Below are positions 34,951 through 44,077 of a DNA stretch of 64,000 bases, in pieces. Position 1 is the first letter of the stretch, and the number at the start of each line of letters is the position of its first letter. This stretch comes from Polaribacter sp. Q13. GTDB lineage: Bacteria > Bacteroidota > Bacteroidia > Flavobacteriales > Flavobacteriaceae. A program made the translations under genes and the position numbers. The stretch lies in NCBI RefSeq assembly GCF_016858305.2, contig NZ_CP074436.1:1880001-1944000 (forward strand), read 5' to 3'. Under the pieces are notes generated by a model. That model ran no database searches, was not told where the DNA came from, and saw nothing but the letters and a program-made list of their open reading frames with translations.

Positions 34951-34984
34951 AAAAACGTAATCATTCATGTGGTTGCGTTTTTTT
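34951..34984 (+). terminator. Terminator after the cadherin-like lipoprotein gene
   Basis: AAAACGTAATCA with TGTGGTTGCGTTTTTTT. The changes from the sister terminators keep pairing through G-U pairs. Confidence 0.82.
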
Positions 34985-35083
34985 AGTTAGAAATACTTCA
35001 ACTTAAAATTTTTAAGAATCAATTTAAACCTAAATTTACAATTCAACTATATTTTAAATTTAAAAATATCTAGAATTTACTTC

Positions 35084-36325
35084 ATGGAAAAAATAAAATC
35101 GCTCTACAATAAAATAATGAATATTGGTGTATATGAAGATACCGTGAAAGAATATAAAAAAATCCGCTTGTTAAATGCTTTTAGCTTAACCTGGGCAGGT
35201 TCTATTCTATTGTTTATGATGTTCGACCCTTTTTTCAGTCAAAATCTTTTCCAAAGTTTAAAAGTACACGGTTTTTCTTTTCTATGCATTATTATTGTTT
35301 ATACACTTCAGAAATTTAAAAAATACACATTAGCTAGAGTTGTTTATATTTCCGCATTAATTTCAGTTACTTTTATTTTTTCAAATTTTATAGAACCTTT
35401 AAGATTAATGGAGAATTTTTACTTTGTTTTCCCTTTAATTGCGCTTGTTTTTATTGATACCAGATGGATCACTATAACTATTATGATTGTTTGTTGGTTG
35501 CTTTATTATGTGCCTTTTAAGTTAGAAACAAATAAGTACCCAGAAGGTATGATGAATCCTGTTTTAATTCTAACAGTTTTTACAGGAACTTATATTATCT
35601 TAAACTACTCCAAAGTTTTAAATAAAAAAAGTGAGCAAAAACTGTTAAAAAGTAATCAAAAATTAGAGTTAGCTTATATAGAGTTAGAAGAACGTAAAAA
35701 AAGTGAATTTGCACACCTACAATTAAAATCGTTACGAGCTCAAATGAATCCACATTTTATGTTTAATGCCATGAACTCTATACAAAGTTTAGTTTTAAAA
35801 GGAGATAAACATGAGGCCTATAGTTACCTTACAAAATTTGCATCACTTATTAGAGAAAATTTAAATATGAGTGAAAAAAGTTTTATTGAATTTGATGAAG
35901 AATTATCACTCTTAAAAAAATATTTAGAGTTAGAAAAACTTCGATTTCGTGAGGATTTTGAATATAAAATTATAAACGAACATGAAATAAATGACATTAA
36001 AATACCTTCTATGATTATTCAACCTTTTATAGAAAATGCTATAAAACACGGTTTATTACATAAAATAGAAGGACTTAAAAAAATAAAAATAGAGTTCTAT
36101 TTAGATACTGTTCTTAAATGCATTATTACAGATAATGGTGTAGGAATAGAAGCTTCAGAAAAAATTAATCAAGAAAACCTTACAAAAGAAGTTTCATTTT
36201 CTACAAAAGCAATTAAAGACAGATTGCTATTATTAAAAGACTATTATAAATCTGATATTGGTTTTGAATATGAAGAAATCTTAGAAGGCACAAAAGTAAT
36301 TTTAAAAATACCTTATAACACTTAA
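35084..36325 (+). CDS. LytS-type sensor histidine kinase 1
   Basis: 413 residues. Six hydrophobic segments within residues 30-175 form a small membrane sensor without a periplasmic domain of note. A coiled-coil linker (about 180-210) leads to the His_kinase block: H224 in MNPHFMFNAMNSIQS, then the N-box PFIENAIKHG and the G-box DNGVGI. It should phosphorylate the LytTR regulator two genes downstream. A second kinase of the same design follows directly, with near-identical kinase cores. The signal is unknown. Confidence 0.9.
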   Translation: MEKIKSLYNKIMNIGVYEDTVKEYKKIRLLNAFSLTWAGSILLFMMFDPFFSQNLFQSLKVHGFSFLCIIIVYTLQKFKKYTLARVVYISALISVTFIFSNFIEPLRLMENFYFVFPLIALVFIDTRWITITIMIVCWLLYYVPFKLETNKYPEGMMNPVLILTVFTGTYIILNYSKVLNKKSEQKLLKSNQKLELAYIELEERKKSEFAHLQLKSLRAQMNPHFMFNAMNSIQSLVLKGDKHEAYSYLTKFASLIRENLNMSEKSFIEFDEELSLLKKYLELEKLRFREDFEYKIINEHEINDIKIPSMIIQPFIENAIKHGLLHKIEGLKKIKIEFYLDTVLKCIITDNGVGIEASEKINQENLTKEVSFSTKAIKDRLLLLKDYYKSDIGFEYEEILEGTKVILKIPYNT

Positions 36326-36444
36326 TAATTAACTAAAAACTTATAATCATAACAAAATGCCAGAAGATTCTATTATTAATTTAAAAGATTAAAGTTCAAC
36401 TAGAACTATATTAAAAAAAAAGTCCAATAAATTGCAACTATAAA

Positions 36445-37659
36445 ATGAACAAAAAATTAGAAAGCATTTTTACTATTGGTTTTAATAAGATTAATTCTGA
36501 GAAAGAAAATAAGAGAATAAAACTCTTAAATATTTTTTGCTTTACATGGTGCATTATGATACCAGTAATTACTTTTTTTGACATTCTTTTTAATCGAGAA
36601 TTAAAAGACAGTTTAATTATGCATGGAATTTCTTATGTTATCATAGGTTTTATCTACCTATTTCAACAGAAAAGATATTACATAATTGCAAGAGTTCTTT
36701 TTATATCTGCAATCATAGGAATTACTTATGTTTTTACAAATTACACTACACCACATAGTCTAATTGAAAACTTCTATTTCATTTATCCTTTGATAGCACT
36801 TATTTTAATTGAAGAAAAATGGATAAACATTAGCATACTTATTCTCTGTTTTTTCCTCTATTTTGTTCCTAATTTATATTTTGAACACTACCCAGTAGAA
36901 ACAATTTTACCTGTATTAATCTTTTGTGTATTTTCAGGTGCTTTTGTTATTTTAAATTACTCTAAAGTAATGAATATAAAAAGTGAAGAAAAACTAGAGG
37001 CAGCATATAAAGAATTAGAAAAACGTAAAAAAAGTGAATTTGCTCACTTACAATTAAAATATTTAAGAGCCCAGATGAATCCACACTTTATGTTTAATAC
37101 CATGAATTCAATACAAAGTTTGGTTTTAAAAGGAAATAAACTAGAAGCTTACAATTACCTTAACAAGTTTGCCTCATTAATTAGGGAAAATTTAAACATG
37201 AGTGAAAAAAGTTTTGTTCAGTTTGATGAAGAATTATCATTGTTAAAAAAATATTTAGAACTAGAAAAGTTACGTTTTCAAGAAGATTTTGAATTCGATA
37301 TTATTGGAGAAAATGAAATTAATAATATTAAAATACCATCAATGCTAATTCAACCATTTATAGAAAATGCCATAAAACATGGTTTGTTGCATAAAATGAC
37401 AGGCATAAAAAAAATTAAAATAGAATTCTCCATAAATAACGTTCTTAAATGTATTATAACAGATAATGGAGTTGGTATAAAAGCCTCCCAGAAAATTAAA
37501 ACAGAAAATCTTACCAAAGAACCTTCCTTTTCTACCAAAGCAGTAAAAGATCAATTAGAAATACTAAAAGACTATTATAAAACTGATATAGGTTTTTATT
37601 ATGAAGAAGTTTTAGAGGGCACCAAAGTAGTCTTAAAAATACCTTATATCACAGAATAA
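36445..37659 (+). CDS. LytS-type sensor histidine kinase 2 (tandem paralogue)
   Basis: 404 residues, laid out like kinase 1: six membrane segments, short coiled coil, H214 in MNPHFMFNTMNSIQS, and the N-box PFIENAIKHG. The kinase halves of the two are highly alike while the membrane halves have drifted, which suggests a tandem duplication with sensor divergence. The stop is 2 bp before the response regulator ATG, so this kinase and the regulator are coupled. Confidence 0.9.
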   Translation: MNKKLESIFTIGFNKINSEKENKRIKLLNIFCFTWCIMIPVITFFDILFNRELKDSLIMHGISYVIIGFIYLFQQKRYYIIARVLFISAIIGITYVFTNYTTPHSLIENFYFIYPLIALILIEEKWINISILILCFFLYFVPNLYFEHYPVETILPVLIFCVFSGAFVILNYSKVMNIKSEEKLEAAYKELEKRKKSEFAHLQLKYLRAQMNPHFMFNTMNSIQSLVLKGNKLEAYNYLNKFASLIRENLNMSEKSFVQFDEELSLLKKYLELEKLRFQEDFEFDIIGENEINNIKIPSMLIQPFIENAIKHGLLHKMTGIKKIKIEFSINNVLKCIITDNGVGIKASQKIKTENLTKEPSFSTKAVKDQLEILKDYYKTDIGFYYEEVLEGTKVVLKIPYITE

Positions 37660-37661
37660 AT

Positions 37662-38402
37662 ATGGATACAATAAATGCAATTATTATTGATGACGAAATA
37701 AATGCGAGAGAAAACTTACGTTATTTATTGAACGAATTTTGTAAAAATATAACCGTTATTTCTGAAGCTAAAAATGTAGATGAAGCAGTTCTAAAAATTA
37801 AAAAACACAAACCTCAACTTATTTTTTTAGACATAGAAATGCCTCAAAAAAATGGCTTTCAACTTTTAAATTCGTTTACAGAAATAGACTTTCAAATAAT
37901 ATTTGTTACTGCCTATGATAAATACGCTGTAAAAGCTTTTGAAGTGGCTGCTTTAGATTACTTATTAAAACCAATAGAAATAGAAAAACTAGTAAAATCT
38001 ATCAAAAGAGCAACTACATCAATAGTAAATAAAACGAATAATAACAGAATAACTCTTTTAAAAGAAAATAAAAAAACGGTTAAAAAAATTGCCATCCCTT
38101 ATAAAAGTGATTATGTAATTTTAAACATTACAGACCTTTTATACATAGAAGCAGATAGAATGTATTCTATTATACATACCAAAGGTGATAAAAAATATCT
38201 TGCTTCAAAAAAATTAAGTTATTATGAAAACTTACTTTGTGATGAAAATATTTTTATAAGAGTACACAGGTCTTGGATTATAAACTCTAATAAAATAGTA
38301 TCCTACTCTAAAAAAGATAAAATGATAACGTTAGATAGTCATTTTAAAATTCCTGTAAGTAAAAGCTACAAAGAAACCTTCGAGAAAATGTTTTCTAGTT
38401 AA
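37662..38402 (+). CDS. LytTR-family response regulator
   Basis: 246 residues. Receiver domain 1-120 with D10/D11, phospho-acceptor D57 (FLDIEMP), T83 and K103 (LLKP). The LytTR DNA-binding domain (about 140-244) has YLEADRMYSIIHTK-like and IRVHRSWIIN blocks. LytTR regulators bind two direct repeats about 21 bp apart, which is the arrangement seen upstream of the two flanking surface genes. Last gene of the two-kinase operon. Confidence 0.93.
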   Translation: MDTINAIIIDDEINARENLRYLLNEFCKNITVISEAKNVDEAVLKIKKHKPQLIFLDIEMPQKNGFQLLNSFTEIDFQIIFVTAYDKYAVKAFEVAALDYLLKPIEIEKLVKSIKRATTSIVNKTNNNRITLLKENKKTVKKIAIPYKSDYVILNITDLLYIEADRMYSIIHTKGDKKYLASKKLSYYENLLCDENIFIRVHRSWIINSNKIVSYSKKDKMITLDSHFKIPVSKSYKETFEKMFSS

Positions 38403-38415
38403 ATTTTAGAAACCT

Positions 38416-38443
38416 TTCGGAAACTAAAGGTATCCATTCGGAA
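38416..38443 (+). promoter_or_regulatory. Candidate LytTR operator upstream of the T9SS adhesin gene
   Basis: TTCGGAA at 38416-38422 and 38437-38443, start-to-start 21 bp, 68 bp before the ATG. It shares CGGAAACTAAA-N7-ATTCGGAA with the site at 34419-34446. Confidence 0.6.
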
Positions 38444-38511
38444 TGAATTTTTACCTAATGATATTTAAATAGCATTTTTTTGCTTCATAACTATATAAAA
38501 AAACACATATT

Positions 38512-40941
38512 ATGAAGAAAAAAATACTTATACTCTCACTTTTAATTAGTGGTTTTATGCACGCGCAAGTGCCAACAGATGAAATTTTACATTATTCTTT
38601 TACAGGTGGAAGCTTAACAAATATTGTATCCCCAGGTACTGGAGATTTAGTTCAATCGGGAAATGCAGCTACATATAATCAACTAGACCATTATGGAGTA
38701 TCTTATCATAACACTCTTAAATTAAATGGAGATCAATTTACAGGTGGTACCGTAAATTCTTCAAATTCTGCATTAACGGTAAGTTTATGGCTAAAACCAA
38801 CGTCAATAAATACAAATTGGGAACGAATTTTTCAAATATATGGTGCTTCTTCTAGAGGATTTAGGCTAGAGCAAAAAGGCGGAAACGTATTTGGTTGGTC
38901 TGGCTATGCAAGCAATTATGTTGGAGGTAATAATGGTAGAAGTGCTACTTTAACAAACTTGTATGATGGCAATTGGCATCATATTGTTATTAAGTTATTT
39001 AGAAACGGTGGTAATTATAACACTTATTTTGAAGTGTATATTGATGGGGTTAAAAACGGGAATTTATCTAACAAATTAGTTGGTACAGGACACAATCTTA
39101 TTACTAATGGAACTTTTATTATTTCACCTTCTTCCGTTGCTAATTATAAAAAAGAAATAGACGATATTAAGGTGTATAGTAGAGCTTTATCTCCATCAGA
39201 AATTACAGCACTATACAACTTATGTGAAAATTGTTACACTTTAACAACAAACACAACTGGCAATGGTACAGTAACTGCAACTCCTTCATCAAACAGCACG
39301 TATGTTTCCGGTACAGTTGTAACATTAACTGCAACCCCAGATGCAGGTTCCGTTTTTAGTGAGTGGTCGGAAGATGTTTCTGGCAATACTGCTACAACAA
39401 CAATTACAATTAATAAAAACACATCTGTAACTGCTGTATTTAAAAAGTTACCAACTTTTGTAGATGCCAATGCAACAGGAAATAATGATGGTACATCTTG
39501 GGCAAATGCTTATACAAATTTACAAACAGCAATAAACAATACTGCTGTGACAGAAGATATTTGGGTAGCAAGAGGTACCTATAAACCTACTATTGCAACA
39601 ATACCAAGGAAATCAACATTCTCAATGAATAAGAGGCAAAAAATTTATGGTGGTTTTCAAGGAAATGAGACTCTTTTAATAGATAGAAATATGAGTTTAT
39701 TATATACTACAAACGCTACAATCTTATCGGGTGATTTAAATGGAAATGATAATACTTCTCTTGTAGAAACAGAAGCATCCAGACAAGAGAATGCTTACCA
39801 TGTGGTAACTATAAAAGGTAACGTTACTACCGGTGGAGAATTAAATGGTTTTTTAATAACAGGCGGTAACTCTAATGGTAGTTTATATAATAGCTGTAAC
39901 ACTGGCTCTTCTAGTCAATACGATAATAGAACAGGTAGTGCTATTTACGCGAACCCAGATAATGAAAATCGCCAAGTAAATATGAAGTTTCTCAATTGTA
40001 CCATTGAAAAAAATACAGGTATCTATTATGCCGTTATGGGTAGATTTAATCCTTGCGGTAGCCAGACTACGGAATCTCATATAGATTTTGAAAGTTGTAT
40101 TATAAAAGATAATTATTCTGCTTTATCTGCTAATATTGGTTATACAGGTAGCCAGCAGTATAACATTAAAAGTTATGGTAAAATAGTTAATTCATTAATA
40201 ACAGGCAATAGCACTAGTGCAACGAATAAATCATCTGTATTATTAATAAGTAGTGGGGGGAGTTCCGGAACAACTCCTTCTGTAGAAGTTAGTGTTATAA
40301 ATACAACAATTACAAAAAATAACTCTCCAAACAATAATGCAATAACCATAAATTTAAATCCAGCAAGTAGTTTTCCTATATATTTTTACAATTCTATTAT
40401 ATATAACAACGGAGGTACTACATCTATAAGTATTGGAGGAACTGGCAACAACGGAAATCAAGCAACTTTTACAAATAATATAGTACAAGGAGGTCATTAT
40501 AGCTCAACAAATTTAGACCCAATGTTTGTAGATCCAGCAAATAAGGTTTTTACCTTACAATCAGGTTCTCCGGCAATAGACACCGGAGTTAATAGTAAAA
40601 TATCTACAAATATTATTGGCGATTTATTAAATAACCAACGTATTTTTAACACTACAATAGATATGGGTGCTTATGAATTTGGATCACCAACTTTAGGTGA
40701 CATAACTCCTACTTTAAATAAATTTGATTTTATTATCTATCCAAATCCAACAAATGGTATTATAAATATTAAAAGTGATACACATATTAAAACTATTGAA
40801 ATTTATGATCTACAAGGAAAAAAAGTAAAAACTTATGTTGACAAAAAAGTAAATATTAGTAACCTAAATTCTGGAATTTATTTTCTAAAAATAACTACAG
40901 AAACCAATCTAATTGAAATTAAAAAAATTATTAAAAGATAA
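38512..40941 (+). CDS. T9SS-secreted LamG/beta-helix adhesin-like protein
   Basis: 809 residues. Signal peptide 1-19 (ending HAQ), LamG-like jelly roll about 25-235 (SLWLKPTSINTNW, DGNWHHIVIK), one divergent InlB-type repeat about 243-313 (GTVTATPSSNSTY, FSEWSEDVSGN), then a right-handed beta-helix/choice-of-anchor-type region (about 318-720). The last 75 residues are a type A T9SS sorting domain (IYPNPTNG...IYDLQGKKV...GIYFLKI). It should be displayed or released at the cell surface. The preceding LytTR operator and kinase operon suggest it is a regulated output. Confidence 0.87.
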   Translation: MKKKILILSLLISGFMHAQVPTDEILHYSFTGGSLTNIVSPGTGDLVQSGNAATYNQLDHYGVSYHNTLKLNGDQFTGGTVNSSNSALTVSLWLKPTSINTNWERIFQIYGASSRGFRLEQKGGNVFGWSGYASNYVGGNNGRSATLTNLYDGNWHHIVIKLFRNGGNYNTYFEVYIDGVKNGNLSNKLVGTGHNLITNGTFIISPSSVANYKKEIDDIKVYSRALSPSEITALYNLCENCYTLTTNTTGNGTVTATPSSNSTYVSGTVVTLTATPDAGSVFSEWSEDVSGNTATTTITINKNTSVTAVFKKLPTFVDANATGNNDGTSWANAYTNLQTAINNTAVTEDIWVARGTYKPTIATIPRKSTFSMNKRQKIYGGFQGNETLLIDRNMSLLYTTNATILSGDLNGNDNTSLVETEASRQENAYHVVTIKGNVTTGGELNGFLITGGNSNGSLYNSCNTGSSSQYDNRTGSAIYANPDNENRQVNMKFLNCTIEKNTGIYYAVMGRFNPCGSQTTESHIDFESCIIKDNYSALSANIGYTGSQQYNIKSYGKIVNSLITGNSTSATNKSSVLLISSGGSSGTTPSVEVSVINTTITKNNSPNNNAITINLNPASSFPIYFYNSIIYNNGGTTSISIGGTGNNGNQATFTNNIVQGGHYSSTNLDPMFVDPANKVFTLQSGSPAIDTGVNSKISTNIIGDLLNNQRIFNTTIDMGAYEFGSPTLGDITPTLNKFDFIIYPNPTNGIINIKSDTHIKTIEIYDLQGKKVKTYVDKKVNISNLNSGIYFLKITTETNLIEIKKIIKR

Positions 40942-40976
40942 AAAAACCTGAGAAAGATAATTGTTTTTAATTAATT

Positions 40977-41010
40977 AAAAACGCAATCATTAATTTGATT
41001 GCGTTTTTTT
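40977..41010 (+). terminator. Terminator after the T9SS adhesin gene
   Basis: AAAAACGCAATCA/TGATTGCGTTTTT hairpin and T-tract, the same sequence as the terminator after dnaK. Confidence 0.9.
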
Positions 41011-41140
41011 GTTTTAAAAATGACAAATAGGAATACTCACTGGCTATGATAATTCAGATTCCTTTGCTAAATTTGCAACAACAAAGAGACACTTCAGGTT
41101 TTTAAAATCTGAAAGGTTTGCATTCATAAAAATAGACCTT

Positions 41141-41668
41141 TTGAAAACCTACAATAAAACCAACTTCTTTAAACATACTTTTTGTGAATTTATACAAATA
41201 GATAACTTTGAATTTCCTGAAAACACAAACTATAAAAGTAAATCTGAAAGTATGTATTATTATACTAAAGACGGTGTTTATAGAAAATCGAATCATTGGG
41301 GCCGTGTAGCTAATTGTAGATGGAAATTACAAGCAAACGAAGATTATAAAAACCAACAAATAGTCATTGGTTTTGCTAAATGGACTGACTTCTACCCTAT
41401 CAATTCAACAGAAAAAATATTTTATATTGATGTCTGTTTTGAAGAAAAAACAGCGATAATTCAACCTAAAAAAGAAGGTAGCAAAAATTATTTATTTACT
41501 TTTTCTGAAGCACAAAATAGAATAAAACAAATAATTCAATTATTTAAAGATGATAAATGGGTTAATTATTTTGATGAAGATTTAGAAACTATTCGCTTTA
41601 AAGTAATCTCAGAATTCATCAATACAAACAAAACTTTACAACAAATAAAACGAGAGCAAAAACAATAA
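41141..41668 (+). CDS. Hypothetical protein
   Basis: 175 residues if read from the TTG at 41141. The frame stays open further upstream but holds no ATG, so the start is unsure; the first in-frame ATG is about residue 38. The protein is soluble, rich in Lys, Asn and aromatic residues. Blocks such as YTKDGVYRKSNHWGRVANCRWKL and QIVIGFAKWTDFYPI look like a compact beta fold. I do not recognise a family. It is likely a real gene: codon use is even and it lies tight before the MBOAT gene (32 bp). Confidence 0.6.
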   Translation: MKTYNKTNFFKHTFCEFIQIDNFEFPENTNYKSKSESMYYYTKDGVYRKSNHWGRVANCRWKLQANEDYKNQQIVIGFAKWTDFYPINSTEKIFYIDVCFEEKTAIIQPKKEGSKNYLFTFSEAQNRIKQIIQLFKDDKWVNYFDEDLETIRFKVISEFINTNKTLQQIKREQKQ

Positions 41669-41700
41669 AATGTATTTTTGCAAGAAAGTTATTTTCTATT

Positions 41701-43119
41701 ATGTTATTTAATTCTTTTGAATTCTTGCTATTTTTACCAACCGTATTTATATTGTATTGGTTTGTATTTAAAAAGTTACGTATTCAAAATATTTTATTAC
41801 TAATTGCTAGCTATATTTTTTATGGTTGGTGGGATTGGCGGTTTTTATTTTTAATTATACTAAGTACTCTAGTTGATTACGCAATTGGAATTCAATTAGA
41901 AAAAACAGATCATCAACAAAAAAGGAAACTGCTTTTATGGTGTAGTTTAATTTTTAACTTAGGCTTGTTAGTCTTTTTTAAATACTTCAATTTTTTTATT
42001 GATAACTGGGTAAACGCATGGTCTAGTATTGGTATTACAATGCATAAAAGTTCTTTAAATATTATATTACCTGTCGGAATTTCTTTTTATACTTTTCAAA
42101 CTTTAAGTTATTCTATAGACGTATATCGTAAAAAATTAAAACCTACAAAAAATTTTATTGCCTTTGCTAGTTTCGTGTCTTTTTTTCCTCAACTAGTTGC
42201 AGGCCCTATAGAAAGAGCTACAAATTTATTACCTCAGTTCTACAAAAAAAGAACCTTTAATTATAATTTAGCTACTTCTGGTCTAAAGCTTATTTTATGG
42301 GGGTTATTTAAAAAAATAGTTATTGCAGACAACTGTGCTATTTATGCCAATGAAATTTTTGATAATTACCAAAATCAATCTAGTATAACGCTAATATTAG
42401 GTGCTATTTATTTTGCTTTTCAAATTTATGGTGATTTTTCTGGTTATTCAGATATTGCCATTGGAACTTCTAGATTGTTTGGTTTTAAATTGATGACAAA
42501 CTTTAATTACCCTTATTTTTCTAGAGATATTGCAGAGTTTTGGAGACGATGGCACATTAGTTTATCAACATGGTTTAGAGATTACTTATACATCCCTTTA
42601 GGAGGCTCTAAGGGTAATAAATGGAAACAAGTAAGAAATGTTTTTATCATTTTTTTAGTAAGTGGTTTCTGGCATGGCGCAAATTGGACTTTTATAGTTT
42701 GGGGGGCCCTTAATGCTTTATTTTTTCTACCGTTATTATTAACCAGTAAAAACAGACAAAACACGAACCTTGTTGCTGAACAACATTTTTTACCATCTCT
42801 TAAAGAATTTCTACAGATGGTAACAACGTTTATCTTAGTTACATTAGCATGGATCTTTTTTAGAGCAGAAACAGTTACTATGGCAATAGATTATATATCT
42901 AGAATATTCTTTAACACTGTTTACATAAATAATTCAATAGAAAAATTTAACTTTATAATCTTACTCTTTATTTTATTAGAGTGGTGTTCTAGAAAAACAG
43001 AAACTTTAAAAATTAAAAATAGAATTTTACGTTATGCTTTCTATTTTTTAATAGTTCAATCAATTTTATTCTATGCTGTTTCTAATAAAGTAGTAGATTT
43101 TATATATTTTCAATTTTAA
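41701..43119 (+). CDS. MBOAT-family O-acyltransferase
   Basis: 472 residues, polytopic (about ten to twelve segments), of the AlgI/DltB/PatA branch. WRRWHISLSTWFRDYLYIPLGG at 281-302 and the catalytic His H325 in SGFWHGANW are the family blocks. It moves acyl groups across the inner membrane to an extracytoplasmic acceptor such as a polysaccharide, lipid or protein. The next gene, overlapping by 1 bp, encodes a membrane-anchored SGNH-like partner, the usual pairing. Confidence 0.9.
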   Translation: MLFNSFEFLLFLPTVFILYWFVFKKLRIQNILLLIASYIFYGWWDWRFLFLIILSTLVDYAIGIQLEKTDHQQKRKLLLWCSLIFNLGLLVFFKYFNFFIDNWVNAWSSIGITMHKSSLNIILPVGISFYTFQTLSYSIDVYRKKLKPTKNFIAFASFVSFFPQLVAGPIERATNLLPQFYKKRTFNYNLATSGLKLILWGLFKKIVIADNCAIYANEIFDNYQNQSSITLILGAIYFAFQIYGDFSGYSDIAIGTSRLFGFKLMTNFNYPYFSRDIAEFWRRWHISLSTWFRDYLYIPLGGSKGNKWKQVRNVFIIFLVSGFWHGANWTFIVWGALNALFFLPLLLTSKNRQNTNLVAEQHFLPSLKEFLQMVTTFILVTLAWIFFRAETVTMAIDYISRIFFNTVYINNSIEKFNFIILLFILLEWCSRKTETLKIKNRILRYAFYFLIVQSILFYAVSNKVVDFIYFQF

Positions 43120-44048
43120 TGAAAAATTTTATAACTAAAACATTCCTAATATCTAGCCTAATTATAGGTGTTAATCTTATTTTTTATACATTATTAAGTC
43201 TTGGAAATTGGATTACTCCAATAGAAACAAAAAAAGCAAGTTTTTTTAATAATACAATAGAAAAACCTATATACGTTATTGCTGGTTCTAGTATGGGAAA
43301 TTCTTTTGACTCTGAGCTGGTTTCAAAAAAATTAAATAGAGAAGTGTTTAATACCTCATTTACATTATCACATAAATCTAATTTTGTTTTATGTTATATA
43401 ACGGACAAAGTAAAAAAAGGAGATATTGTTATTTACGGACCTGAATACGATAATTATTACGACCAAGACAATTCTATATCAACAGCACAATTAGCTTCGA
43501 TTTACAATAATTCTTCTTTATTTAAATATCAAAGTTTTCAACAAAAAATAAAGTTCATATACAATATTCCTAAAATGAATACTTTACTTTCTTACAGAAA
43601 ATTAAAATCCTTTTTAAAACCAAATTTATACAACGATTTAAAAAAATACAACTCAAGAGGTGATTATATTAATCAAAAAAACGAAAAAAGAACTTGGACT
43701 GCTAGTCAAGTAAGCAGATATGAAAAATATAATTACAATCATAAAATAAGCGAAGAGTTTAAAAAAAATATTTTATACGCAAAAAAAGAAGTCGAAAAGA
43801 AAGGAGCTTATTTCTTTATTACGTTCCCTCCTATTGCAGCATCTGAATATGACGATAGATTTTATACTGATATTATAAAATTTTATAAAAAAACAGATTT
43901 AAAACTAATCGGAACCCCTAAAACATTTGTTATTAATGACAGTTTAATATTAAACCATCCTTACCATACAACTTATAGCGGAACAAAAAAAAGAAGTCTT
44001 ATTTTTACAGAAAAATTGAAACCAATTATATTACAATTAAAAAATTAG
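43119..44048 (+). CDS. Membrane-anchored SGNH/DltD-like partner of the MBOAT protein
   Basis: 309 residues. One N-terminal membrane segment (about 8-28) with the rest periplasmic. A GSS motif at 56-58 (VIAGSSMGNSF) and a C-terminal D274...H280/H283 group (INDSLILNHPYHTT) fit the Ser-Asp-His layout of SGNH hydrolases and DltD-type acyl transfer partners. Translation is coupled to the MBOAT gene (TAATG). Inference: it completes acyl transfer to the final acceptor. The acceptor is not evident from neighbours. Confidence 0.7.
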   Translation: MKNFITKTFLISSLIIGVNLIFYTLLSLGNWITPIETKKASFFNNTIEKPIYVIAGSSMGNSFDSELVSKKLNREVFNTSFTLSHKSNFVLCYITDKVKKGDIVIYGPEYDNYYDQDNSISTAQLASIYNNSSLFKYQSFQQKIKFIYNIPKMNTLLSYRKLKSFLKPNLYNDLKKYNSRGDYINQKNEKRTWTASQVSRYEKYNYNHKISEEFKKNILYAKKEVEKKGAYFFITFPPIAASEYDDRFYTDIIKFYKKTDLKLIGTPKTFVINDSLILNHPYHTTYSGTKKRSLIFTEKLKPIILQLKN

Positions 44049-44077
44049 AATCCTTTTAACCATTATTATAAAACAAA

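Noticed and set aside
39234..40080. Minus-strand ORFs within the T9SS adhesin gene
   Set aside because: Antisense shadows with no homology features; the plus frame is continuous from signal peptide to sorting domain.
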